Below, piece by piece: positions 1 through 6,210 of a DNA stretch of 8,313 nucleotides (its first letter is position 1; every line of letters begins with the position of its first letter). The notes beneath the pieces were generated by a model that had not been told where the DNA came from, did not search any database, and was given only the letters and a program-made list of their open reading frames with translations. The stretch is from Chloroflexota bacterium (GTDB taxonomy: Bacteria > Chloroflexota > Anaerolineae > 4572-78), in NCBI GenBank assembly GCA_024278015.1, contig JAJRUC010000375.1, positions 1-8,313 on the forward strand, in the 5' to 3' direction. The position numbers and the translations under genes are program-made.

Positions 1-301
1 AAATCATTTGCATTTGGGGGCGGGTTTGGCGCAAGTGTTCGGGGGCCATGTGGGTCAAATCGTCGTCACCCAGGTAAATGTGGCCGGCGGTGGGTTTGTG
101 CAATTGCAAAATAGTGCGGCCGGTGGTCGATTTGCCGCAGCCGCTTTCGCCCACCAGGCCCAGGGTTTCGCCGGGGCTTATCTCAAACGAAACGCCGTCA
201 ACCGCCTTCACCGCGCCAATTTGCCGGCCCAGCAAACCGCCGGTAACGGGAAAATATTTTTTCAGGTTTTCTACCCGCAGCAACATTTTTGCTTTAGTCA
301 T
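1..301 (-). CDS. dppF: Dipeptide/oligopeptide ABC transporter ATP-binding protein (DppF/OppF type), 5' part only
   Basis: This is the start of the second ATPase of the transporter; only the first 100 residues lie in the window. The protein begins MTKAKMLLRVENLKKYFPV and shows the A-loop region around Tyr16, the 'KAVDGVSFEI' strand (residues 32-41) and a complete Walker A, GESGCGKST, at 51-59. The window ends just before the Q-loop, so signature motif, Walker B and the C-terminal oligopeptide domain are not visible. An inserted 'GGLLGRQIGA' stretch (21-30) before the second strand is typical of the F rather than the D subunit. The start ATG overlaps the end of the preceding dppD gene by 8 bp (ATGACTAA), which indicates translational coupling; AAAGGG lies about 10 nt upstream of it. 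It would hydrolyse ATP at the cytoplasmic face as a heterodimer with the D subunit. The family is certain; the substrate is unknown. Confidence 0.93.
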   Translation of the reverse strand, partial: MTKAKMLLRVENLKKYFPVTGGLLGRQIGAVKAVDGVSFEISPGETLGLVGESGCGKSTTGRTILQLHKPTAGHIYLGDDDLTHMAPEHLRQTRPQMQMI

Positions 302-1307
302 GGCGCGGTTTCCCTTTCTGCAAATCGTAAAAACAGGCCACCCGATGCCCCGCCCCCACCGGCCGCAGCGCCGGAATTTCTGCCCGGCAGCGCTCGAAGG
401 CGTACTCGCAGCGTTTGGCAAAGGGGCAATGGTTCAGCGGCACCAGCAAATCGGGCGGCGTGCCCTGAATACTGACCAGCCGTTTGGTGTCGGTGGCGTC
501 CAGGCGGGGCAATGCGCCCAGCAGCCCCACGGTGTAGGGATGTTGGGGCAATTCATACAGGTCATCTACCAGAGCCACTTCTGCCACCCGCCCGCCGTAC
601 ATCACCAGCACCCGGTCTGCAATGCCGGCCACCACGCCCAAATCATGCGTAATCCAGATGATGGCCATGCCCATTTCCTTTTGCAAGCGCTGGAAGAGTT
701 CCACAATCTGGGCCTGAATGGTCACATCCAGGGCGGTGGTCGGCTCATCGGCAATGACAATTTCCGGCGAGCAGGCGATGGCGATGGCAATCATCACCCG
801 CTGGCGCATGCCGCCGGAAAACTGGTGCGGATAGTTTTTGTAGCGCAATTCCGGGTCGGAGATGCCCACATAGCCCAGCAATTTGATGGTTTGCGCTTTG
901 GCCTTTTCACGGCTTAAGCCCAGATGTTTGGTGAGCGATTCGGTGATTTGCTCACCGATGGTCAGGACGGGGTTGAGGGAAGAGATGGGGTCCTGAAAGA
1001 CAAAGCCTATCCGGCCGCCGCGCACCCGGCGCAGTTCCGGCGGCGAAAGCCGAAGCAGGTCGCGGGGCGGGTCGTCCAGCAACAGGCCGGCTTCGCCGCT
1101 TTCTATTTTGCCGGGGGGGATGGGAATCAGCCCCAAAATCGACATCATGGTCACACTTTTGCCGCTGCCGCTTTCGCCCACAATAGCCAGCGTTTCCCCT
1201 TTTTGCAAATTGAAGGAGACGCCGTTGACGGCGTACACCACCCCGTCCAGGGTGTAAAATCGGGTAACAAGGTTTTCTACCTGTAAAATTGTGGTCATGG
1301 ATGTCAT
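294..1307 (-). CDS. dppD: Dipeptide/oligopeptide ABC transporter ATP-binding protein (DppD/OppD type)
   Basis: A complete 337-residue ATPase of the peptide/nickel importer family, a normal length for DppD. Visible motifs in order: Walker A GESGSGKS (44-51), Q-loop FQDP (104-107, Gln105), ABC signature FSGGMRQR (163-170), Walker B IVIADEP with catalytic Glu188, D-loop 'TALD' (191-194) and switch His221. The C-terminal region has the family's 'HPYT' motif (256-259) and then Cys294, Cys300, Cys307 and Cys325; in some DppD-type proteins such a cluster binds a [4Fe-4S] centre. It powers import together with the F subunit. The ATG is 1 bp after the dppC stop codon, so it is translationally coupled. 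A second in-frame ATG three codons on (1298) is possible, since the ribosome binding site is weak in either case. The stop overlaps the dppF start by 8 bp. Confidence 0.95.
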   Translation of the reverse strand: MTSMTTILQVENLVTRFYTLDGVVYAVNGVSFNLQKGETLAIVGESGSGKSVTMMSILGLIPIPPGKIESGEAGLLLDDPPRDLLRLSPPELRRVRGGRIGFVFQDPISSLNPVLTIGEQITESLTKHLGLSREKAKAQTIKLLGYVGISDPELRYKNYPHQFSGGMRQRVMIAIAIACSPEIVIADEPTTALDVTIQAQIVELFQRLQKEMGMAIIWITHDLGVVAGIADRVLVMYGGRVAEVALVDDLYELPQHPYTVGLLGALPRLDATDTKRLVSIQGTPPDLLVPLNHCPFAKRCEYAFERCRAEIPALRPVGAGHRVACFYDLQKGKPRHD

Positions 1308-1308
1308 C

Positions 1309-2235
1309 TCACTTTCTGGAGCGACGCAGGCGCGGGTCCAGCACGTCGCGCAACCAGTCTCCCAGCAAATTCATACCCATCGAGGTGAACATAATAGCCA
1401 GGCCGGGGAAGGTGGCAATCCAGGGATAACTGGTCAGGTATTTGCGGCCGGCGGCCAGCATGTTGCCCCAACTGGGCACGGTGGGGGGCACGCTCAGGCC
1501 CAAAAAGCCCAGGCCGGCTTCGTAAAAAATCATGGCCGACATTTCGAAGGTGGCCAGGGTGATAAGGGGGCCGATGAGGTTGGGGATGATGTGGTCGAAC
1601 ACGATGCGCGGCCAGCGCGCCCCGGCGCTAATGGCCGATTCCACGTAGCCAGATTCGCGGATACGCAGCACTTCGCCGCGCGTGACGCGGGCAAAAACGG
1701 GCGAATCAGTAATACCGAAAATCAGGATGACGTTAATCAGACTTCGGCCCAAAATGGCGGCGATGAAGACCACAAACAGGAGGTAGGGCAAGGACAACAC
1801 CAGATTGATGACGCCCATAATCACGCTGTCAATCCGTCCGCCGGCGTAGCCGGCAATGGCCCCCAGCACCATGCCCAGGGTTCCGGCAATGAGTACGCCA
1901 AAAAAGCCCACTGTCAGCGACACCCGCGCCCCGTAAATGACCCGGCTAAAAATGTCGCGGCCCAGGTTATCGGTGCCGAAGGGATGGTCCCAGGAGCCTT
2001 CGGCAGTCCAGGCCGGGAGCATTTTGCTGTCTCTGAGATTTTGCTTGAGCGGGTTGTAGGGAGAGATAGCCGGCGAAAAAACGGCGGCAAACACCACCAG
2101 AAAAAACATCACCAGGCCGATGATGCCGCTTTTGTCGCGCCAAAAGAAGCGGCCGATATAGGCCAGCCGTTCTGAAAAAGTGCGCTCTACATCCAGTAAA
2201 TTATCAGCCGGTTGGGTCAGTTCATCAGGTGTCAT
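1309..2235 (-). CDS. dppC: Dipeptide/oligopeptide ABC transporter permease (DppC/OppC type)
   Basis: A 308-residue inner-membrane permease. It has a cytoplasmic N-terminus, a first membrane helix at about 37-56, a periplasmic stretch ending in the DppC-typical 'HPFGTDNLGRD' (84-94), then further helices. The EAA-type coupling loop lies at about 197-220 ('YVESAISAGARWPRIVFDHI') and docks on the ATPases. The C-terminus 'GDWLRDVLDPRLR' (292-304) is a hallmark of the family. Translation from 2235 is chosen because GAGG sits 7 nt upstream of this ATG; a TTG-initiated form starting 18 bp earlier would bury that ribosome binding site in the coding region. The start overlaps the end of dppB by 11 bp, which suggests coupling. 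It forms the pore with the B permease. The family is certain; the substrate is unknown. Confidence 0.95.
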   Translation of the reverse strand: MTPDELTQPADNLLDVERTFSERLAYIGRFFWRDKSGIIGLVMFFLVVFAAVFSPAISPYNPLKQNLRDSKMLPAWTAEGSWDHPFGTDNLGRDIFSRVIYGARVSLTVGFFGVLIAGTLGMVLGAIAGYAGGRIDSVIMGVINLVLSLPYLLFVVFIAAILGRSLINVILIFGITDSPVFARVTRGEVLRIRESGYVESAISAGARWPRIVFDHIIPNLIGPLITLATFEMSAMIFYEAGLGFLGLSVPPTVPSWGNMLAAGRKYLTSYPWIATFPGLAIMFTSMGMNLLGDWLRDVLDPRLRRSRK

Positions 2236-3145
2236 AACGGATCCTCGGGTCAATCACGGCGTAGGCCACATCGGTAAACAGATTGATAGCCAACACCACC
2301 AGGCTGGTGAAGATGGCGATGGCCTGCACCAGGGGGAAATCTCGCCAGCCGATAGATTGCTCCAGCAATTGGCCGATGCCGGGCCAGGCGAAGATGGTTT
2401 CGATGTAAATGGAGCCGCCCAGCATGTATCCGAATTGCACCCCGATGACGCTGACCAACGGGATAGCCACGTTTCGCAAAACGTGTTTGGTGTAAATGGT
2501 TCCCGGTTCCAGCCCTTTGCTGTTAGCGGTGCGAATGAAGTCTTCGCCGCGAATTTCCAGCACGGCGGAACGGGTTAAGCGCACAATCTGGCCCATAGTG
2601 GGCAGGCCCAGCACAAAGGCGGGCATTATCACCGAATTCCAGTAATCGCGGCCAAAAGAGGGAAACCAGCCCAGGCGGACGGCGAAGAATAAAATCATAA
2701 TCAGGGCCAGCCAGAAATTGGGGATGCTTTGGCCCAGCAGGGCCAGCCCCCGGCCCACCGAATCGACCAGGCTGCCCGGCGTAAAGCCCCCCACCAACCC
2801 CAACGGGATACCGACCACAATCGCCATCAGTAGGCCGACGCCGGCCAACTGCACCGTGGCGGGCAGCCGGGCCAGCACCATCGGCATGGCCGGGGTTTTA
2901 AAGTGAAGCGAGTTGCCGAAATCACCCACAATGGCCCCGGAGAGAAAATCGACAAATTGCAGGGGCAAGGGGCGATTAAAGCCCATCGCTTCCCGAAAGG
3001 CTTCCACATCTTCCGGCGAGGCTTCGCGGGGCATCATTAATGCCGCCGGGTCGCCGGTAATGCGCACCATGACGAATACCAGTAACAAAACGCCAAACAA
3101 GAGCAAGACAGATTGCCCCAGTTTGGAAATAAAATATCGTTGCAT
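2225..3145 (-). CDS. dppB: Dipeptide/oligopeptide ABC transporter permease (DppB/OppB type)
   Basis: A 306-residue inner-membrane permease of the DppB family. An N-terminal helix (about 10-28) leads into the family motif 'RITGDPA' (28-34) and a periplasmic segment rich in acidic residues. A cluster of helices follows from about 98, with the EAA coupling loop at about 202-226 ('DFIRTANSKGLEPGTIYTKH'). The conserved 'ETIFAWPGIGQL' lies at 249-260 and the terminal 'DPRIRYDT' at 299-306. The ATG at 3145 is preceded by AAAGGG with a 6-nt spacer; a longer TTG-initiated reading from 3163 would place this site inside the gene and is disfavoured. The gene follows the binding-protein gene after 199 bp containing a strong stem-loop, and overlaps dppC by 11 bp. 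It pairs with the C permease to form the translocation channel. Confidence 0.95.
   Translation of the reverse strand: MQRYFISKLGQSVLLLFGVLLLVFVMVRITGDPAALMMPREASPEDVEAFREAMGFNRPLPLQFVDFLSGAIVGDFGNSLHFKTPAMPMVLARLPATVQLAGVGLLMAIVVGIPLGLVGGFTPGSLVDSVGRGLALLGQSIPNFWLALIMILFFAVRLGWFPSFGRDYWNSVIMPAFVLGLPTMGQIVRLTRSAVLEIRGEDFIRTANSKGLEPGTIYTKHVLRNVAIPLVSVIGVQFGYMLGGSIYIETIFAWPGIGQLLEQSIGWRDFPLVQAIAIFTSLVVLAINLFTDVAYAVIDPRIRYDT
2243..2246 (-). promoter_or_regulatory. Ribosome binding site fixing the dppC start
   Basis: GAGG on the minus strand, 7 nt from the ATG at 2235 and inside the end of dppB. It is the reason for preferring this ATG over the in-frame TTG at 2253. Confidence 0.7.
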
Positions 3146-3151
3146 AGCACA

Positions 3152-3157
3152 CCCTTT
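3152..3157 (-). promoter_or_regulatory. Ribosome binding site fixing the dppB start
   Basis: AAAGGG on the minus strand, 6 nt from the ATG at 3145. It selects this ATG over the in-frame TTG at 3163, which has no comparable site. Confidence 0.65.
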
Positions 3158-3269
3158 GTACAAGTTAAGGGTAAATTATGGCTTACTGCGCTTTATACGC
3201 TTGCATACCCGCAGGCCGCGATGGGCAAAAGTACCCGCGCCGCCGGCGAGGATTCAAGGCAAACATACC

Positions 3270-3307
3270 GGTATCGGGCAGGCGAAATATCCGGCCTGCC
3301 CGATACC
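3270..3307 (-). promoter_or_regulatory. Intercistronic stem-loop between binding-protein gene and dppB
   Basis: A perfect 14-bp inverted repeat (GGTATCGGGCAGGC paired with GCCTGCCCGATACC) with a 10-nt loop, 37 bp after the stop codon of the binding-protein gene. There is no T-run after it on the minus strand, so it is not a classic intrinsic terminator. Similar placements in other ABC importer operons act as 3' stabilisers of the upstream message or as partial terminators, giving more binding protein than permease. That role here is an inference. The rest of the 199-bp gap shows nothing recognisable apart from the dppB ribosome binding site. Confidence 0.8.
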
Positions 3308-3344
3308 CTGGTTATGAATCGGATGGTTTAACGAGGTAATCCGG

Positions 3345-5018
3345 CTATTTTTCTACAACAAACGTATTGTACAGGAAGTAGGTTTCGGCGGAACGCGGTT
3401 TGTAGCCCTGCACGCGGGTGTTAACGGCCTCAAAGGTGAACGGTTCGTACAGATAGATGAAGGGCGGGTTGTCCCGCATATATTTCTGGAGGTCTCCGTA
3501 CAGGTTGGCCCGTTCCTGCTGGTCAACCGTAACGGCGATCTGGTCGTATATGGCCTTGATGTCTGCATCAAACCAGGCCGAGTAGGAGGCGTCCGGCCCG
3601 TCCAGCGCGCCGACCAAACGCGGGTAGCCTTCGCCCACGGCAGAAGACCAGCTATCGCCGAAGAGGGGGGGCAATTCTTTGCCGGCTTCCAAATCCCAGT
3701 ATTGTCCGGACTCCATAATATCCAGATTAACGGTGATACCCACTTCGCCCAGATAGCCGACAATGGCCTCGCACACTTCTTCAAAGTGGGTATAAGCGCC
3801 CGCCGGGCAAGCCATATCCATCTCAAAGCCATCGGGATAGCCGGCTTCTGTTAATAACGCCACGGCTTTTTCCGGGTCGTAACCAAACGGTTCGGCGTTA
3901 TCATAGCCCAGTTCGCTGGTGGCAATAAAGCCGATGGCCGGTTTGGCAAAGCCATCGAACAGGGCGGCGATGATGCTGTCCACGTCAACGGCATAGTTCA
4001 TGGCCTGCCGCACCCTGGCGTCTTCGGTGGGTTGCCCCACGCCGGTGGTCAAATTATTAAAGGCGACGTAGTACACCCTGGTAACCGGATATTTGATAAT
4101 CTTGACCCCTGCCACACCCAGCAGGCTTTGCGCCTCTTCCGCGCTCAACCGGGTCACAATATCAACTTCGCCGGTCTGGATGGCGGCTACGCGGGTGGCT
4201 GATTCAGGGATGGGGCGGAAACTAACGGTTTGAATGTTGGGCGCGCCCCGCCAGTAATCAGGATTGGCCTGCATGGTAATATGGTCGCCCTTCACCCATT
4301 CGTCGAAAACGAAGGGGCCGGTGCCGACAGGATGTTCGTTAAAGCCGTCCTGCCCGACTTCCGCAAAATATTTGGGGGGAATCATGGCCCAGTTGTCGGC
4401 CATCAGGGGCAAGAAAAGCGCATCGGGTTTTTCGGTGGTAATTTTTACGGTATAATCGTCAACTTTTTCTACAGATTGAGCGCGCTGCCAGTGGTTGCTG
4501 TACTCAAATCCACCGGTACTGGCGCGTTCCCATGAAAAGACAACCGCATCGGCGTTAAAATCTTCTCCGTTGTGAAATTTTACGCCCTGACGCAAATGGA
4601 AGGTGTATTCGGTGCCGTCGTCAGAAACGTCCCAACTTTCGGCCAGAGCCGGTTCGATGATGCCGTCATCGTTAAACCAAACCAGCGAATCGTACAGATT
4701 CCAGGCCGTGGTAGAGGCGTTGCGCTCTGCGGTTTGGGGCATATCAAGCGAGTTGGGGAAGGTGGTCAAGGCGCGAACCAGGGTGCCGGTCGGTTCATCG
4801 GCGGGTTCAACGGGCACTTCCTTAATCACTTCCACGGTTTCTATCACCTGTACTTCTTTGGTGACAACTTTTTCAACCTCTTTTTCAACCTGAACGGTCT
4901 CCTTCACCACAACCGTTTCAACCACTGTCACTGTTTTCGGGGTGGGTTGCGCCCCGCATTGGGCAGCCACCAGCGCCAAAATCGACAGCAATAGCAAGGC
5001 CGACAATAAACGTTTCAT
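3345..5018 (-). CDS. ABC transporter solute-binding lipoprotein, family 5 (peptide/nickel type)
   Basis: A 557-residue extracytoplasmic binding protein that delivers ligand to the DppB/C pore. The N-terminus MKRLLSALLLLSILALVAAQ followed by Cys21 looks like a lipoprotein signal, though Gln at -1 of the Cys is unusual. Residues about 29-70 form a low-complexity linker built from Val, Glu, Lys and Thr ('VVETVVVKETVQVEKEVEKV'), which should hold the binding domain away from the membrane. The globular domain starts near 78 and carries the family 5 signature region: 'LAESWDVSDDGTEYTFHLRQ' (125-144), then 'GVKFHNGEDFNADAV' (145-159). The length is normal for the family once the linker is allowed for. 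The start at 5018 has an ideal AAGGAGG 8 nt upstream and begins the signal peptide; an open frame continues upstream to a GTG at 5114 but gives a non-secretory N-terminus. The ligand (peptide, sugar, metal chelate or other) cannot be told from the sequence. Confidence 0.95.
   Translation of the reverse strand: MKRLLSALLLLSILALVAAQCGAQPTPKTVTVVETVVVKETVQVEKEVEKVVTKEVQVIETVEVIKEVPVEPADEPTGTLVRALTTFPNSLDMPQTAERNASTTAWNLYDSLVWFNDDGIIEPALAESWDVSDDGTEYTFHLRQGVKFHNGEDFNADAVVFSWERASTGGFEYSNHWQRAQSVEKVDDYTVKITTEKPDALFLPLMADNWAMIPPKYFAEVGQDGFNEHPVGTGPFVFDEWVKGDHITMQANPDYWRGAPNIQTVSFRPIPESATRVAAIQTGEVDIVTRLSAEEAQSLLGVAGVKIIKYPVTRVYYVAFNNLTTGVGQPTEDARVRQAMNYAVDVDSIIAALFDGFAKPAIGFIATSELGYDNAEPFGYDPEKAVALLTEAGYPDGFEMDMACPAGAYTHFEEVCEAIVGYLGEVGITVNLDIMESGQYWDLEAGKELPPLFGDSWSSAVGEGYPRLVGALDGPDASYSAWFDADIKAIYDQIAVTVDQQERANLYGDLQKYMRDNPPFIYLYEPFTFEAVNTRVQGYKPRSAETYFLYNTFVVEK
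4809..4934 (-). repeat. Val/Glu/Lys-rich repetitive linker coding segment in the binding lipoprotein
   Basis: This segment encodes residues 29-70, a degenerate repeat of short units such as 'TVVE', 'TVVVKE', 'TVQVEKE', 'VEKVVTKE', 'VQVIE' and 'TVEVIKE'. Charged and beta-branched residues alternate and aromatics are absent. It lies between the lipid-anchor Cys and the ligand-binding domain. The units are not identical at DNA level, so this is a protein-level repeat rather than a tandem DNA repeat. It may form an extended beta-like or coiled-coil stalk. Confidence 0.75.
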
Positions 5019-5026
5019 TACATTCT

Positions 5027-5033
5027 CCTCCTT
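5027..5033 (-). promoter_or_regulatory. Strong ribosome binding site of the binding-protein gene
   Basis: AAGGAGG on the minus strand with an 8-nt spacer to the ATG at 5018. It is the best match to a consensus Shine-Dalgarno sequence in the window, which fits the need for an excess of binding protein over permeases and ATPases. Confidence 0.85.
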
Positions 5034-5061
5034 CTGGTAAATAGCAGAAACTGAATAGATT

Positions 5062-5089
5062 CGGACAAACGATGGCTGGTCGTTTGCCG
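5062..5089 (-). promoter_or_regulatory. Leader hairpin upstream of the binding-protein gene
   Basis: Arms of 7 bp (CAAACGA and TCGTTTG) enclose a 7-nt loop, and three more pairs (CGG with CCG) extend the stem past one bulged A. It lies in the transporter leader, about 44-71 nt before the ATG. It does not sequester the AAGGAGG site. Its role is unknown; message stability or attenuation are possibilities. Confidence 0.5.
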
Positions 5090-5169
5090 TAAACCTCATT
5101 TCGGACGGCACCACCTCCTCTCCCCACAGGTCGAATAATTGATAACCGGATTTCGCTGTTCGCGCCGTG

Positions 5170-5190
5170 TAATATATAACTTATATATTA
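5170..5190. promoter_or_regulatory. Perfect 21-bp AT-rich palindrome, candidate operator
   Basis: Arms TAATATATAA and TTATATATTA are exact reverse complements around a single central C. Relative to the predicted transporter start near 5207 it spans about +18 to +38, a place where a bound dimeric repressor would block transcription. It does not match any operator I can name. The arms are partly low-complexity AT, so chance symmetry is easier than for mixed sequence. Confidence 0.5.
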
Positions 5191-5213
5191 AATTTGCCAT
5201 TTGGAGCAAGTTA

Positions 5214-5241
5214 AGTATAAGAAAAAAATTTCAGTTGTCAA
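5214..5241 (-). promoter_or_regulatory. Near-consensus sigma-70-type promoter for the transporter operon
   Basis: On the minus strand a perfect TTGACA (-35, 5236-5241) is followed after 16 bp by TATACT (-10, 5214-5219), which matches TATAAT at five of six positions. The spacer holds a run of seven T. The predicted transcription start is near 5207, giving a leader of about 190 nt before the binding-protein ATG. This is the best promoter match I found in the window. Confidence 0.7.
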
Positions 5242-5244
5242 GGC

Positions 5245-5273
5245 TTTTCAAAAACTGGCGGGTGAGGTACAAT
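5245..5273 (+). promoter_or_regulatory. Candidate promoter for the phosphatase gene
   Basis: TTTTCA (-35, four of six consensus positions) and TACAAT (-10, five of six) are spaced by 17 bp on the plus strand. The predicted start is near 5280, about 75 nt before the ATG at 5356. Its -35 box is only 3 bp from the -35 box of the divergent transporter promoter. Confidence 0.5.
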
Positions 5274-5355
5274 GCGGGCCGACTTTCAGCGGTCAACCAT
5301 CAGCTTCACAGCCGAAAACTGACTGCCGGCCGCTGTTTTCAGAGGAGAGCCGTCA

Positions 5356-6099
5356 ATGCCCCCAAACCGCACCACCTTGTTACCGGCCCTGGCCGCTATG
5401 GCCCCCGCCGTGATTATTTTCGATAAAGACGGCACGTTGATTGAATTTCAGTCGATGTGGGAGCCCTGGATAACGGCCATAGCCGGGGCTTTGGAAACAG
5501 CTACCGGCCTGCCCGTTACTGCGCCCCTGTTCGCGGCGGTGGGCTTTGAGCCGGAAAGCGGGCGCATTGCCCCCGCCGGTCCGCTGGCCCTGCTCCCCCC
5601 GCCGCAATTACGGGCCGTAACCGCCCGCGCGCTGGTTGAGGCCGGGCTTTCGGCGGCGGAAGCGGAGGCCGCGCTGACCCTTCACTGGGCCGACCCCGAC
5701 CCGGCCACGCTGGCCCACCCCCTCACGGACCTGCATCACCTGTTTAACACCCTGCACGCGCACGGCATTAAAGTGGCCGTGGCTACCAGCGACGGCCGCC
5801 GGCCCACGCTCGCCACGCTGGGCCAGCGGCAGTTGCTGGAGGCAATAGATGTCGTTGTGTGCGGCGACGACAATTTGCCCCTTAAACCGGCCCCCGACAT
5901 GATTCTGGAAATTTGCCGCCAACTGGGCGTTAGCCCCGCCCAGGCCGCAATGGTGGGCGACAATGTTGTCGATTTGCAAATGGCCCGCGCCGCCAACGCC
6001 GGGCCGGCCATCGGCGTGCTTTCCGGCGTGTGCCTGCCGGACGATTTGGCGCGCGAGGCCGACCTGCTGCTCAACTCCATTGACGATTTGCTGGTTTAA
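5356..6099 (+). CDS. HAD-superfamily phosphatase, phosphoglycolate phosphatase-like
   Basis: A 247-residue hydrolase with all four HAD motifs. Motif I is FDKDGT (22-27), with nucleophile Asp23 and acid/base Asp25. Motif II is 'VATSDGR' (142-148), with Thr144 or Ser145 binding phosphate. Motif III is Lys177 in 'LKPAP', and motif IV is 'GDNVVD' (201-206), with Mg2+-binding acids. An alpha-helical cap occupies roughly 35-120 between motifs I and II, as in the Gph/beta-phosphoglucomutase subfamily. It should hydrolyse a small phosphorylated metabolite in the cytoplasm; the substrate cannot be assigned. The ATG at 5356 is chosen because AGAGGAG lies 8 nt upstream, while the internal ATG at 5398 has no ribosome binding site. 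It is divergent from the transporter and 111 bp ahead of the biotin ligase gene, with which it may share transcription. Confidence 0.88.
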   Translation: MPPNRTTLLPALAAMAPAVIIFDKDGTLIEFQSMWEPWITAIAGALETATGLPVTAPLFAAVGFEPESGRIAPAGPLALLPPPQLRAVTARALVEAGLSAAEAEAALTLHWADPDPATLAHPLTDLHHLFNTLHAHGIKVAVATSDGRRPTLATLGQRQLLEAIDVVVCGDDNLPLKPAPDMILEICRQLGVSPAQAAMVGDNVVDLQMARAANAGPAIGVLSGVCLPDDLAREADLLLNSIDDLLV

Positions 6100-6173
6100 A
6101 CCGGTGCCGGAATGGAAACAACCCCTAATCGAACCAAATTACATCCCAGGTCTGTCGATAGCGCATCGTTTTG

Positions 6174-6182
6174 TGGTATACT
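6174..6182 (+). promoter_or_regulatory. Extended -10 promoter element before birA
   Basis: TGGTATACT combines a TGn extension with TATACT (five of six consensus positions). No good -35 box is seen 16-18 bp upstream, which extended -10 promoters can tolerate. The predicted start near 6189 would leave a leader of about 22 nt. It could drive birA and pyk independently of the phosphatase gene. Confidence 0.45.
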
Positions 6183-6210
6183 CTCACCGACAAAACAAAA
6201 GCGGGAAACA

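Larger units (their letters stand above)
5019..5355. other. Divergent intergenic control region
   Basis: A 337-bp gap between the divergently transcribed transporter operon and the phosphatase gene. The section at about 5165-5260 is clearly AT-rich against its GC-rich surroundings and holds both candidate promoters and a perfect palindrome. The part nearer the transporter (5019 to about 5207) would be its leader of about 190 nt and contains a hairpin at 5062-5089. I recognise no known riboswitch and no tRNA or small RNA in it. Confidence 0.75.

Noticed and set aside
78..917. A 279-codon plus-strand open frame opposite dppF and dppD
   Set aside because: It crosses the junction of two certain ATPase genes on the other strand and its composition is that of an antisense shadow.
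1291..2175. A 294-codon open frame on the plus strand opposite dppC
   Set aside because: Its translation is rich in His, Gln and Gly with no recognisable domain, and it lies fully antisense to a permease with clear family motifs. Long antisense frames are common in GC-rich genes.
4451..4456. TATAAT on the plus strand inside the binding-protein gene, possible antisense promoter
   Set aside because: The hexamer is perfect but no -35 box is seen at 16-18 bp upstream and there is no TGn extension; a chance match is more likely.
5019..5114. N-terminal extension of the binding protein to a GTG at 5114
   Set aside because: The frame is open, but the extension precedes a proper signal peptide and the ideal ribosome binding site sits just before 5018. 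The GAGGAGG near 5114 is too close to that GTG to serve it.
6100..6109. Small inverted repeat CCGG-TG-CCGG after the phosphatase stop, possible terminator
   Set aside because: Four-pair arms with a 2-nt loop cannot form a stable hairpin and no T-run follows.
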